Below are positions 8,364 through 15,712 of a stretch of DNA of 37,884 bases, one piece after another. The DNA lies in NCBI GenBank assembly GCA_017857875.1, contig JAFMCH010000013.1:1-37884 (forward strand), given 5' to 3'. A model generated the notes under the pieces. That model saw nothing but the letters and a program-made list of their open reading frames with translations. It was not told the origin of the DNA and ran no database searches. Every line of letters begins with the position of its first letter. The first letter of the stretch is position 1. The stretch is from Actinomycetota bacterium. GTDB taxonomy: Bacteria; Actinomycetota; Actinomycetes; S36-B12. The translations under genes were made by a program, and so were the position numbers.

Positions 8364-9599
8364 TCAATCGGGTGGATCTAGCAGCCGGGCCGGTTGCACA
8401 GCGCCGTCACCAAACCGCCGCCGCACGTCGTCGGCCGCGCGCTCAGCGGCGCGCCACTCCAGCGGGTCAGCGGTGTCCTGAGGAAGCAGGGATAACTGAT
8501 CGACACGCTCACCATCGCCGGTCAAGCCCTCAAGCCGCACGCCAACAAGACGAACCCGCACCCGCTGCAGTCCAAGACCGGCGTATAGGTCTTTCACCAC
8601 GGCATACACCTCATGGGCGATGTCAGTCGGCGTGTCTTGGGTACGCGAGCGGGTAACAGTCGTGAAGTCGGAAAATCGCACCTTGATCGCGATAGTTCGA
8701 GCGGACAGTTGTCGCACCCGAGCTCGATGGGCGACTCGTTCGGTCAGTCTGAGTAATTCACGCAGGATCAACTCAGGGTCATCGACATCACGCTCGAAGG
8801 TGCTCTCATTGCTGATGCTCTTATCGGGAGCATCAGGGATGACAGCGCGATCATCACGCCCCCAGGCCAGGTCGACTAAATGGCTGCCGGTCGAGGCACC
8901 GAGGGCCCGAGTCATGGTTTCGAGGGGGGTGTGGGCGATATCGCCGATAGTGCGCAAGCCCAGATGGCGCAATCGATCATTGGTGCGGTCACCCACTCCG
9001 CCGAGGGCGCTGACCGGCAGCGGGTGCAAGAACGCGAGGGTGTGATCCACCGGCACCACCAGCAAACCATCTGGTTTGGCCACGGTGGAGGCAAGTTTGG
9101 CGACGAACTTTGAGGCGGCGACGCCGACGCTGCAGGTGATATGTGTCTGGGTTTCAACACGCTCGCGAATGAGTTGACCAATGCTGGTGGGGCTCCCCAG
9201 GCGTCGACGCGCACCGGCAACATCGAGAAATGCCTCATCAAGGCTGAGCGGTTCAACAAGTGGCGTGATGGAGGCGAAAATCTCCATCACCTGATGACTG
9301 ATCTGGTGATAGCGGTCGTGATGGGGGGTGATGACCGTGGCATCGGGGGCGATCCGTCGTGCCCGTGCCATCGGCATTGCTGCGTGGACTCCCAAGGCAC
9401 GGGCTTCATACGTGGCCGATAGCACCACCCCGCGGGCGCCACCGCCGATTATGACCGGGGTACCGCGCAGGTCTGGACGGTCGATGAGTTCGACAGAGGC
9501 GTAGAAGGCATCCATATCAATGTGCAAGATTGAGCAGTCGGTGTCATCAGTGCCCATAGCGAGCTCACCGGCCAGATGAGACAGGGAACGTCGACTCAT
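8364..9599 (-). CDS. dinB: DNA polymerase IV (Y-family translesion polymerase)
   Basis: A 411-residue Y-family polymerase. Metal-binding carboxylates are intact: Asp28 in HIDMDAFYASVE and Asp121-Glu122 in LSLDEAFLDV. It is therefore a catalytically competent DinB rather than the non-catalytic ImuB often paired with DnaE2. A QLSLLP sequence near the C-terminus resembles the sliding-clamp binding motif. Its ATG (9599) overlaps the dnaE2 stop (TGA at 9598-9596), implying translational coupling. A start at Met15 is possible, but the overlap favours the longer form. As the last gene of the cassette behind the LexA box, it is probably damage-inducible. It inserts nucleotides opposite lesions, with reduced fidelity. 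Confidence 0.94.
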   Translation of the reverse strand: MSRRSLSHLAGELAMGTDDTDCSILHIDMDAFYASVELIDRPDLRGTPVIIGGGARGVVLSATYEARALGVHAAMPMARARRIAPDATVITPHHDRYHQISHQVMEIFASITPLVEPLSLDEAFLDVAGARRRLGSPTSIGQLIRERVETQTHITCSVGVAASKFVAKLASTVAKPDGLLVVPVDHTLAFLHPLPVSALGGVGDRTNDRLRHLGLRTIGDIAHTPLETMTRALGASTGSHLVDLAWGRDDRAVIPDAPDKSISNESTFERDVDDPELILRELLRLTERVAHRARVRQLSARTIAIKVRFSDFTTVTRSRTQDTPTDIAHEVYAVVKDLYAGLGLQRVRVRLVGVRLEGLTGDGERVDQLSLLPQDTADPLEWRAAERAADDVRRRFGDGAVQPARLLDPPD

Positions 9600-12500
9600 C
9601 GCGATACCCGTACCGGAATCGGCGCGGACAACACAGCATCGCGTACTGCCTGCGGTCCCTCATTCATCCACTGATCATGGAGCACGCGAAGATCCCAGCA
9701 GCCCGTTGCTCGAATAGACACTCCGCGAGGGCCGGTTCGACGCAGTACTCCACGCACAAGAAGCATCGATGCCGACAGCAAGGTGGTGGCATAGTCGGCT
9801 TGCACATCGTCGAAAAATGCCACATCAACAGGCCCTGTTGCATCATCAAGGGTGAGGAAGATGACGCGTCGACCGCTGCGCACCGGAGGTGTCTGGGTAA
9901 TGATTTTTATGCCAGCCACTACAAGGGTCGACTGAGAACGTCGCGTAAGAAGATCACGGGCACGAGTGACCTGCAGGTCGGCCAACATCGAGTCATAGAA
10001 GTCCACTACGTGGCAACTCACATCAATACCCAACACATCCATTTCAGCACGCACTCGTTCAGCAGTGGTCATCTCAGGAAGTCCAGTAGGCAATGCGGGA
10101 ATTTTTTCTTTAACGTCACTCAACATAAGCTGCTGACCTTTATCGTTCGCGGGTTGGGCGCGACGGCGAAACCCACGAGCAAGATCGGCTGCCTGCAGCA
10201 ACAGATCGCGTCGTGTGACTCGGGCTCGTTGCCGCGATGGGAAACCACCACCGGATTCGGTGCGAAAGTTAAGCCCATACAGAGAGTCAAATGCACCAGC
10301 CATCAACAACTTTTCGACAAGAGCCAGTGGGAGTCCGGCACGAAAAAAAAAGTCGGGCAGATCTTGGTAGGGGCGATTGTCGATGATTCGCTGGGCATCT
10401 GCGATGCCCAGACCAGAAACCTCCAGAAGCGATAATCGAATACCATAGTCGTCTGAATCTGCTACCTGCTCCAACACGTAACTGGTATCTGACGCATTAA
10501 CGTCGAGGCCGAGAATCTCAATACCCATATTGCGAGCATCATCAATGATCAGGCGTTTGGGATACATGCCTGGATCATGAGTCAAGACACCGGCAAAAAA
10601 TGCAGCCGGGTAGTGGGCTTTAAACCAGGCTGACTGATAGGTCGGTAATGCAAAAGCTGCCGCGTGTGCTTTACAAAACCCAAAAGCGGCGAATGCTCGC
10701 AGCACCTCCCACACACGTTGCACCGTGGCCTGGTCATAGCCGCGACGGACAGCGGTGGGAATAAACCAAGCCTCCACTTCATCTCGGATCATCGTGTTCT
10801 TCATGCTCCGACGTGTCTCATCTGCCTCGGCAAGGGAACATCCGGTCATCACAGAAATAATGCGCAACACCTGTTCATGGAAAACCACCACACCGTGGGT
10901 CTCGGCAAGGATGGGGCGTAGGTCTTCATGCAGATAGGTGGCCTGCGTCCAGCCTTGTCGGGCCGAAAGAAAGGGGGTGATCATGTCGGACTTGACCGGC
11001 CCAGGGCGAAACAGCGAAATATCAACGATGAGGTCATGAAATGTCTCGGGTGCAAACTTACCGATGAGTTCGCGCTGCCCGGGTGACTCGATTTGAAAAC
11101 AACCCAGGGTGCGAGTGGACTGGATCAGTGCGAATGTGGCGGCATCGTCACGGGGAATCCGCTCAAGATCAATGGGCGTATCGTCAACACGGGTAACCTC
11201 GGTTACCGCATGAGCCAGCGCCGATTGCATACGCACACCTAACACATCAAGTTTAAGAAAACCCATATGTTCGACATCATCTTTATCAAAGGATGTCATC
11301 GGGTAACCTGCGCCACTGGGCTCAATAGGAGTTCGGTCATGCAGACTCGCGTTGGCGATGATCACTCCGCAAGGATGCATCGCGATATGCCGCGGGAGGG
11401 CGTCTAGACCCTCTACTAAATCCAGCACCATGTCGAGTTCGCCACGGGCAGCCAATCGACCCACACCACTGTGTCGGAGTTCGGGAAGTTCTGCGAGCAC
11501 CGAACGAATATCGCGCGCTCTTACCTGCGGAAAGGTTTTAGCAATGGAATCAATATCAGCCGGTGACCAGCCCAAAGCTGCGCCAACATCACGCAGTGCG
11601 TGCCGAATACGATAGGTCTCTGGCATGGATACACAGGCCACGCGCTCTTTACCGAAACGATCAATGATGGCGTCGTACACATCAGTGCGTCGAGCTGATT
11701 CCACATCAATATCAATATCGGGCAGTTCACGTCGCAGCGTGGTTAAGAACCGCTCCATCAATAAGCCATGCTCCAACGGATCAACCCCAGAAATACCCAA
11801 CAGGTAGGTGATCACACTGCCCGCTCCAGATCCACGTGCTGCTACGCGAATATTCATGCTGCGCGTGAGATCAACAATCTGGGCGACCGTGAGAAAATAG
11901 TTGGCGAAACCCAAGGTGCTCACCGTGCGCAGCTCAGTGGCTAAGCGTTCGTGCGCGGCAGGCAACTGCGCAGCGGAATAACGCGATAACCCTTGCTCGC
12001 AGCGAGCCCGTAAAACCGCATCCGCTTGACCTTGACCAGGAAGGTCACGGTGGATGCTTTTCGGCAGTAAAAGATGATCCTCGGGCAAGACCACATCACC
12101 CATGCCGAGATCTGCCGGGGTGAGTGCGCAGTCAGTGGCCAACCTCGCGGCACTGGTGAGTAACCGCATCGCCGTATCGCTGGGAAGTCCAGCGGCAACT
12201 GAAATTTCTTGGGCTAAGGAGCCCATGAAATCGGTGTCGGCAAAAAATCCTTGAGCATTCACACGGTCACGGTGCCGATCATCAAGGGGTACAAGCCGTC
12301 GTGACGCATCTAGTACATCGGCGATGGGTGCCTGCTGCGCGGACAGATAACGCACCGAATGGGCAATGACACACGGCAGTTGGCGCTGGTTGGCCCAACC
12401 CAAAGTACGCGCTGCCACCGCGGTAGACAGCGGACCTTGCTCGTGTCGGTGCGAGGTGATTTGAATATGCAGATTTTCACCAAAGATGTTGCGCCAGTCT

Positions 12501-13009
12501 TGTAACTGTTCATCAGCCTGGGCATAACGACGCTTTGCAATGGATGCCACAATCGGTGAGTCAGGACCCATCAGAGCAACAAGACCATCGGCGTGTGCAG
12601 CGATATCCGCGCGGGTAATCGCCACGGGTGCACGGGTGTAATACAGCGAGAGCAACCGACACAGGGAAGACCAGCCCTGCCGATTACGAGCGAGCAACAC
12701 CAGTCGGGGCACACGAGGTGCTCGCCAGGTACTGCCGTGTACCGGGGTGCGCTGCGCAACTGCCTGCTGGCCATCACTTAGCGCTAGGTCGACTCCCAGC
12801 ACGGGAGCCACACCAGCGTGAACACATGCGCGAATGAATCGAACCGCACCACGCACCCCATCACGATCGGTGAGTGCTAGTGCCGGCTGGCCAAGCTCTA
12901 CTGCGCGCGCCACAAGATCAGTCGGGGTTGTCACCCCGTATTGCAATGAGTAGGAAGAGGCCACGTGTAAATGTGAAAAAGGAACCGTGGCGTATGGCGA
13001 CACAGTCAC
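9596..13009 (-). CDS. dnaE2: Error-prone DNA polymerase III alpha-type subunit (DnaE2-like)
   Basis: A 1137-residue C-family polymerase starting at GTG 13009, only 3 bp after the HEPN gene. The N-terminal PHP domain begins with HLHVASSYSL and ALTDRDGVRG. The polymerase active-site triplet is at residues 430-435 (PDIDID), with the third Asp region in FLKLDVLGVR. Helix-hairpin-helix and OB-fold segments follow toward the C-terminus. Its position in a cassette with DinB, HEPN and DUF6504 genes, and not with replication genes, points to the damage-inducible mutagenic paralogue and not the replicative DnaE1. The middle of the gene is visibly more A+T-rich than its neighbours and contains a nine-T run on the coding strand (codons 887-889, Phe-Phe-Phe). 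Confidence 0.9.
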   Translation of the reverse strand: MTVSPYATVPFSHLHVASSYSLQYGVTTPTDLVARAVELGQPALALTDRDGVRGAVRFIRACVHAGVAPVLGVDLALSDGQQAVAQRTPVHGSTWRAPRVPRLVLLARNRQGWSSLCRLLSLYYTRAPVAITRADIAAHADGLVALMGPDSPIVASIAKRRYAQADEQLQDWRNIFGENLHIQITSHRHEQGPLSTAVAARTLGWANQRQLPCVIAHSVRYLSAQQAPIADVLDASRRLVPLDDRHRDRVNAQGFFADTDFMGSLAQEISVAAGLPSDTAMRLLTSAARLATDCALTPADLGMGDVVLPEDHLLLPKSIHRDLPGQGQADAVLRARCEQGLSRYSAAQLPAAHERLATELRTVSTLGFANYFLTVAQIVDLTRSMNIRVAARGSGAGSVITYLLGISGVDPLEHGLLMERFLTTLRRELPDIDIDVESARRTDVYDAIIDRFGKERVACVSMPETYRIRHALRDVGAALGWSPADIDSIAKTFPQVRARDIRSVLAELPELRHSGVGRLAARGELDMVLDLVEGLDALPRHIAMHPCGVIIANASLHDRTPIEPSGAGYPMTSFDKDDVEHMGFLKLDVLGVRMQSALAHAVTEVTRVDDTPIDLERIPRDDAATFALIQSTRTLGCFQIESPGQRELIGKFAPETFHDLIVDISLFRPGPVKSDMITPFLSARQGWTQATYLHEDLRPILAETHGVVVFHEQVLRIISVMTGCSLAEADETRRSMKNTMIRDEVEAWFIPTAVRRGYDQATVQRVWEVLRAFAAFGFCKAHAAAFALPTYQSAWFKAHYPAAFFAGVLTHDPGMYPKRLIIDDARNMGIEILGLDVNASDTSYVLEQVADSDDYGIRLSLLEVSGLGIADAQRIIDNRPYQDLPDFFFRAGLPLALVEKLLMAGAFDSLYGLNFRTESGGGFPSRQRARVTRRDLLLQAADLARGFRRRAQPANDKGQQLMLSDVKEKIPALPTGLPEMTTAERVRAEMDVLGIDVSCHVVDFYDSMLADLQVTRARDLLTRRSQSTLVVAGIKIITQTPPVRSGRRVIFLTLDDATGPVDVAFFDDVQADYATTLLSASMLLVRGVLRRTGPRGVSIRATGCWDLRVLHDQWMNEGPQAVRDAVLSAPIPVRVSR
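10343..10351 (-). repeat. Nine-base homopolymer inside dnaE2
   Basis: Nine consecutive A on the plus strand read as three TTT codons (Phe887-889) in dnaE2. Homopolymers this long are uncommon in G+C-rich coding DNA and are prone to slippage. Loss or gain of one base would truncate the polymerase well before its C-terminal domains. Confidence 0.9.
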
Positions 13010-13012
13010 TGA

Positions 13013-13435
13013 TTACCCCGTGGCCGGCAAAAACTCTTGCCCCGATGCATTCAATAATGCAGCGGTCTGGTCATAGAACCGCTGAGCATCACGCAGAAGA
13101 TCATCGGCCTCACGAGCGGTCACTACGGGAACACCCGCTTGAGCCAAGGATCGCTTAGCCGAACCGGCGGCAAAGAACTGCGCCCACTCGCTCAGTTGAG
13201 GCGCCACCTTCACCAATAGCACCCACACGCTTCGCGGCCGAGATCGCTGGCCACTGATGGACTGGCTACTGATGGACTGGCTACTGATGGGATTGGCCCG
13301 CGCAGCCAGCACTGCCGCCGCTGCGCGTAGGGCGGCAAGATGCGCCTGGGCATAACGTTCGGCAGGCCGTTCGGCCATGGCGGCAGCGGTGAGCCCGCGT
13401 TGGGCTGTGGCTAATAGTTGAACCGATGTATTCAT
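13013..13435 (-). CDS. SAV_6107 family HEPN domain protein
   Basis: A 140-residue, helix-rich protein matching my memory of the actinobacterial SAV_6107 HEPN family (ERYAQAHLAALRAAAAVLAAR near the start, SVWVLLVKVAPQLSEWA in the middle). It contains R27-x4-H32, which fits the RX4-6H motif of HEPN ribonucleases, although it lies in an N-terminal helix and not in the usual C-terminal one. The family is commonly encoded beside DnaE/DinB genes; its biochemical role is not established. The start ATG at 13435 has GGGGGA 7-8 nt upstream. Residues around 50-65 are a Ser-Ile-Ser-Gln repeat (see 13253-13290). Spacing is 13 bp from DUF6504 and 3 bp to dnaE2, so it is an operon member. Confidence 0.85.
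   Translation of the reverse strand: MNTSVQLLATAQRGLTAAAMAERPAERYAQAHLAALRAAAAVLAARANPISSQSISSQSISGQRSRPRSVWVLLVKVAPQLSEWAQFFAAGSAKRSLAQAGVPVVTAREADDLLRDAQRFYDQTAALLNASGQEFLPATG
13253..13290. repeat. 15-bp tandem repeat, about 2.5 copies, in frame
   Basis: The unit ACTGATGGACTGGCT occurs twice in full and once in part, inside the HEPN gene. Because 15 is a multiple of three, it codes for a repeating five-residue Ser/Ile/Gln linker, and copy-number changes would keep the frame. It lies between the two conserved helical parts. Confidence 0.9.
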
Positions 13436-13448
13436 GACCTATCCCCCA

Positions 13449-13796
13449 CTACCTATCTCCTACTCGATGGCCCACTCGATCGCCAACGTGGGCAACCTGC
13501 CAGTCCTGACCGGCACAACGCAGGTCCATCACCTGCGCACTGCCACCCAAACGGCACAGGGTGACGCGCCAAATATGGGTATCTATATCGACACCGGTCA
13601 ACCACCAGGGCGAACCACTCACCCAGTGGCCGTGCACCTGCTGGACTACGTAGTGCCAGCCACGAACCGTGCAATGCTCAGGCACTCCCTGCGTACTCGT
13701 AGTGACCTGTACCTGAGGACGCGCAGGCACCGTACGTTGCCCGGCTGTGGCCTGTGTCGTGATGCTCACGTCGATGTCCTTATCTTTCACCTGCAT
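13449..13796 (-). CDS. DUF6504 family protein
   Basis: A 115-residue protein. The segments RGWHYVVQQVHGHW, SPWW and IWRVTLC, followed by a YDL-like element (VMDLRC), correspond to the small beta-rich DUF6504 family of Actinomycetota, which is recurrently encoded next to dinB or dnaE2. Its function is unknown; a damage-tolerance accessory role is inferred from context. ATG 13796 has AAGGA about 10 nt upstream. It is the first gene after the LexA box (box edge about 28 bp from the start codon) and therefore heads the predicted SOS operon DUF6504-HEPN-dnaE2-dinB. Confidence 0.8.
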   Translation of the reverse strand: MQVKDKDIDVSITTQATAGQRTVPARPQVQVTTSTQGVPEHCTVRGWHYVVQQVHGHWVSGSPWWLTGVDIDTHIWRVTLCRLGGSAQVMDLRCAGQDWQVAHVGDRVGHRVGDR

Positions 13797-13815
13797 TGCC
13801 TGTACATCCTTAACC

Positions 13816-13847
13816 CCTCATATTCGAACAAATGTTCGAATATGAGG
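13816..13847. promoter_or_regulatory. LexA (SOS) box within a 14-bp-arm perfect palindrome
   Basis: TCGAAC-AAAT-GTTCGA at 13824-13839 is an exact match to the actinobacterial/Bacillus-type LexA operator TCGAAC-N4-GTTCGA. The inverted repeat extends further, to 14 perfect bases per arm (CCTCATATTCGAAC and its complement) around a 4-nt centre. It ends about 20 bp before the DUF6504 start on the minus strand, so LexA binding would block leftward transcription of the polymerase cassette. It lies 53-85 bp upstream of the rightward methyltransferase start. Confidence 0.93.
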
Positions 13848-13865
13848 TCACGATAGACCGCTGCT

Positions 13866-13893
13866 CAGACATCGTCAAGGGGCGGCCTATTGT
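13866..13893 (+). promoter_or_regulatory. Candidate promoter for a leaderless methyltransferase mRNA
   Basis: CAGACA (13866-13871) and TATTGT (13888-13893) each match the sigma-70 consensus at 4 of 6 positions, separated by 16 bp. The expected start point is at about 13900, directly at the ATG at 13901, which has no Shine-Dalgarno. This fits a leaderless transcript, common in Actinomycetota. The match is modest. Confidence 0.3.
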
Positions 13894-13900
13894 CGCGTTT

Positions 13901-14743
13901 ATGACAACTGCGCAACCGAATCCGCAGACACCGGATCCACAAAAAATCGAGCAGCAGTGGCGGGCTGGGCTCGCTGACTGGGCAATTCCCGAACACATCA
14001 TGGCCCAGGCACCGACCAATCCTTGGATCCACCCTGTCGGTCAATTCACCGTTGTCGGACCAATTGCCGACTCCCCCTCCCACCTAGCCGCTCGCCGTGC
14101 GCTTCCCCCTGGGGGCAGCGTCCTTGACATCGGCTGCGGTGGCGGCCGCGCAGCCCTGGCTTTGATTCCACCAGCCGGGCACATCATCGGCGTCGATCAT
14201 CAACCGGGCATGCTCGCCGCATTCGCCGAAGCCGCCGATGCCCGCGGGGTCACCCACGAAGAAATCCTCGGCGACTGGCCTGATGTCGCCCACCGCACCC
14301 CCAGCGCCGATGTAGTGGTGTGTCACCACGTGGCCTATAACGTGGCCGATCTGGGCGCATTCATCACCGAACTCAGCGCCCATGCGCATCACCGCGTGGT
14401 CATTGAACTTCCCATGCAGCATCCGCTGACCTGGATGAATCCACTGTGGAAGCATTTTTGGGATATCGATCGCCCCACCACGCCCACGGCTCACGATGCT
14501 CTGGCCATTATTCGAGGTCGCGGATACGACGCTCACCTTGAGCAGTTCGCCGAGACAGGCAGTCGCAGCAACGCCCTTGACCCTCAGGCCCAAGCCGAGG
14601 CAACATGCGTGCGTTTATGCCTACCGATCGACCGCACCCATGAGGTAATCGATGCCATGTCGGCCAACGATGAGTCCACTCACCCATCCTCGTCGCGCCC
14701 GGTAGCCACCATCTGGTGGGACACAGAAGCTGGCCGGACGTAG
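13901..14743 (+). CDS. Class I SAM-dependent methyltransferase
   Basis: A 280-residue protein with the SAM-binding motif I VLDIGCGGGRAAL starting at residue 74, followed by an acidic strand end (IIGVDH) and DVVVCHHVAYNV as the later strand/motif. The fold is the class I Rossmann methyltransferase; I cannot assign a substrate. The frame opens at 13832 inside the LexA palindrome, but the first 23 residues of that extension look non-coding, so ATG 13901 is chosen despite the lack of a Shine-Dalgarno. It is divergent from the SOS cassette; whether LexA also affects it is open, since the box lies well upstream of its likely promoter. Confidence 0.85.
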   Translation: MTTAQPNPQTPDPQKIEQQWRAGLADWAIPEHIMAQAPTNPWIHPVGQFTVVGPIADSPSHLAARRALPPGGSVLDIGCGGGRAALALIPPAGHIIGVDHQPGMLAAFAEAADARGVTHEEILGDWPDVAHRTPSADVVVCHHVAYNVADLGAFITELSAHAHHRVVIELPMQHPLTWMNPLWKHFWDIDRPTTPTAHDALAIIRGRGYDAHLEQFAETGSRSNALDPQAQAEATCVRLCLPIDRTHEVIDAMSANDESTHPSSSRPVATIWWDTEAGRT

Positions 14744-14769
14744 GAGACCGAAAAAAATGTGGAGGACCT

Positions 14770-14796
14770 GCATCCACGGCAGGGGTCTAGCCGGAA
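14770..14796 (+). promoter_or_regulatory. Candidate SigK-like ECF promoter ahead of the DUF4397 gene
   Basis: GCATCC (14770-14775) and CCGGAA (14791-14796) resemble the mycobacterial SigK elements CCATCC and CCGAAT (5/6 and 4/6 matches) with a 15-bp spacer, slightly short. The site lies 53 bp upstream of the first gene of an operon that encodes an ECF sigma factor with an RskA-like anti-sigma, so autoregulation is plausible. This is a weak call made by eye. Confidence 0.25.
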
Positions 14797-14848
14797 GTAC
14801 CCCATGAGAGTCGATCGACCACGACCGACCCGACCGAAAGGCACGAAC

Positions 14849-15676
14849 ATGACCCAGCGCAACATCACCCGCGCCGGCGCCGTTGCCGCCGCCGCACTTC
14901 TTCCCATTGGTCTCGTCCTTGCAGCCACCCCCGCCGGTGCTGCCGACGATGCCACCGTCTCGGTGCTGCACGGCATCCCCGAGGGCCTCGGCGCCGACGT
15001 CGTTGACGTCTACGCCAATGGCAACCTGCTCATCGACGACTTCACCCCGGGTTCCTTGGAGACCGCGACCGTTCCGGCCGGCTCCTATGATCTCGGCGTC
15101 TACGCCGATGGCACCACCCCTGAGGACAGCGATCCCGTGCTGTCTGCCGATGGTGTCGAGGTGCCTGCCGGCATCAACGCCACCGTCACCGCCAACCTTG
15201 ACGCTGAGGGCAACCCAGCCTTGAACGTCTTCGTCAATGACACCGCCACCATCGCTGCCGGTGAGGCTCGCTTGACCGTTCGTCACGTGGCTGCCGCTCC
15301 TGCAGTGGACATCCTTGCCGACGGCGCTGTGCTGTTCAGCAACCTGACCAACCCCAACCAGGACCTGGCCTCTGTTCCGGCCGGTTCTTATGAAGCAGCA
15401 GTGAACCTCGCAGGAACCGACACCACGGCCATCGGGCCGGCGGATGTCAGCCTTGAGGCCGGCGCCAACACGATCGTGTACGCGTGGGGCTCCGCAGCAG
15501 ATGAGACCTTGGCGCTTGCCGTTCAGGTCATCCCCGGCCTTGGTGCCACCCCCGACGGCGTACCTGCTGGCGATGGCTCCACCACCGGCACTCCCGTGTG
15601 GGCCCTTGGCCTCGCTGCCGTCGCCGCACTCGGACTCGTGGGCGCAGGCGCTCGCCTGTCAGCTGCTCGTCGCTGA
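14849..15676 (+). CDS. Secreted DUF4397 domain protein with C-terminal membrane anchor
   Basis: A 275-residue exported protein. A Sec signal peptide occupies about residues 1-31 (basic start, hydrophobic core, cleavage after ATPAGA). Two DUF4397 units follow: VSVLHGIPEG...VDVYANG...VPAGSYDLGVYADG, then LTVRHVAAAPAVDILADG...VPAGSYEAAVNLAG. The C-terminus has a hydrophobic stretch and ends ...ARLSAARR, the topology of a sortase sorting signal, but no LPXTG is visible before it (only TTGTPVWAL). Start ATG 14849 has GAAAGG about 8 nt upstream; an upstream frame extension to 14759 is rejected. The next gene is a sortase, so this is its likely partner. Family function is unknown; surface adhesion or structure is guessed. 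Confidence 0.88.
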   Translation: MTQRNITRAGAVAAAALLPIGLVLAATPAGAADDATVSVLHGIPEGLGADVVDVYANGNLLIDDFTPGSLETATVPAGSYDLGVYADGTTPEDSDPVLSADGVEVPAGINATVTANLDAEGNPALNVFVNDTATIAAGEARLTVRHVAAAPAVDILADGAVLFSNLTNPNQDLASVPAGSYEAAVNLAGTDTTAIGPADVSLEAGANTIVYAWGSAADETLALAVQVIPGLGATPDGVPAGDGSTTGTPVWALGLAAVAALGLVGAGARLSAARR

Positions 15677-15712
15677 TCACCACATCACCGAACCAGAATA
15701 GGTAGACCTCCG

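Noticed and set aside
8330-8378. GATCCA / TGGATC inverted repeat at the dinB end as a terminator
   Set aside because: Only a 6-bp stem around a loop of more than 35 nt and no U-run.
8364-9599. Calling the Y-family protein ImuB
   Set aside because: ImuB lacks catalytic carboxylates; here Asp28, Asp121 and Glu122 are all present, so DinB is the better call.
9677-10435. A 252-codon plus-strand frame inside dnaE2
   Set aside because: Antisense to a conserved polymerase; its protein has no family resemblance and no upstream ribosome binding site.
13253-13290. The 15-bp repeat as a CRISPR-like or regulatory direct repeat
   Set aside because: The copies are adjacent with no spacers, in frame within a gene, and code for a simple linker.
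13832-13900. Start of the methyltransferase inside the LexA palindrome
   Set aside because: The added residues are unlike the rest of the protein, and the palindrome is better explained as an operator.
14767-14783. CCTGC-N7-GCAGG hairpin after the methyltransferase gene as a terminator
   Set aside because: The stem is only 5 bp, and no T-run follows on the plus strand; the A-run lies on the wrong side.
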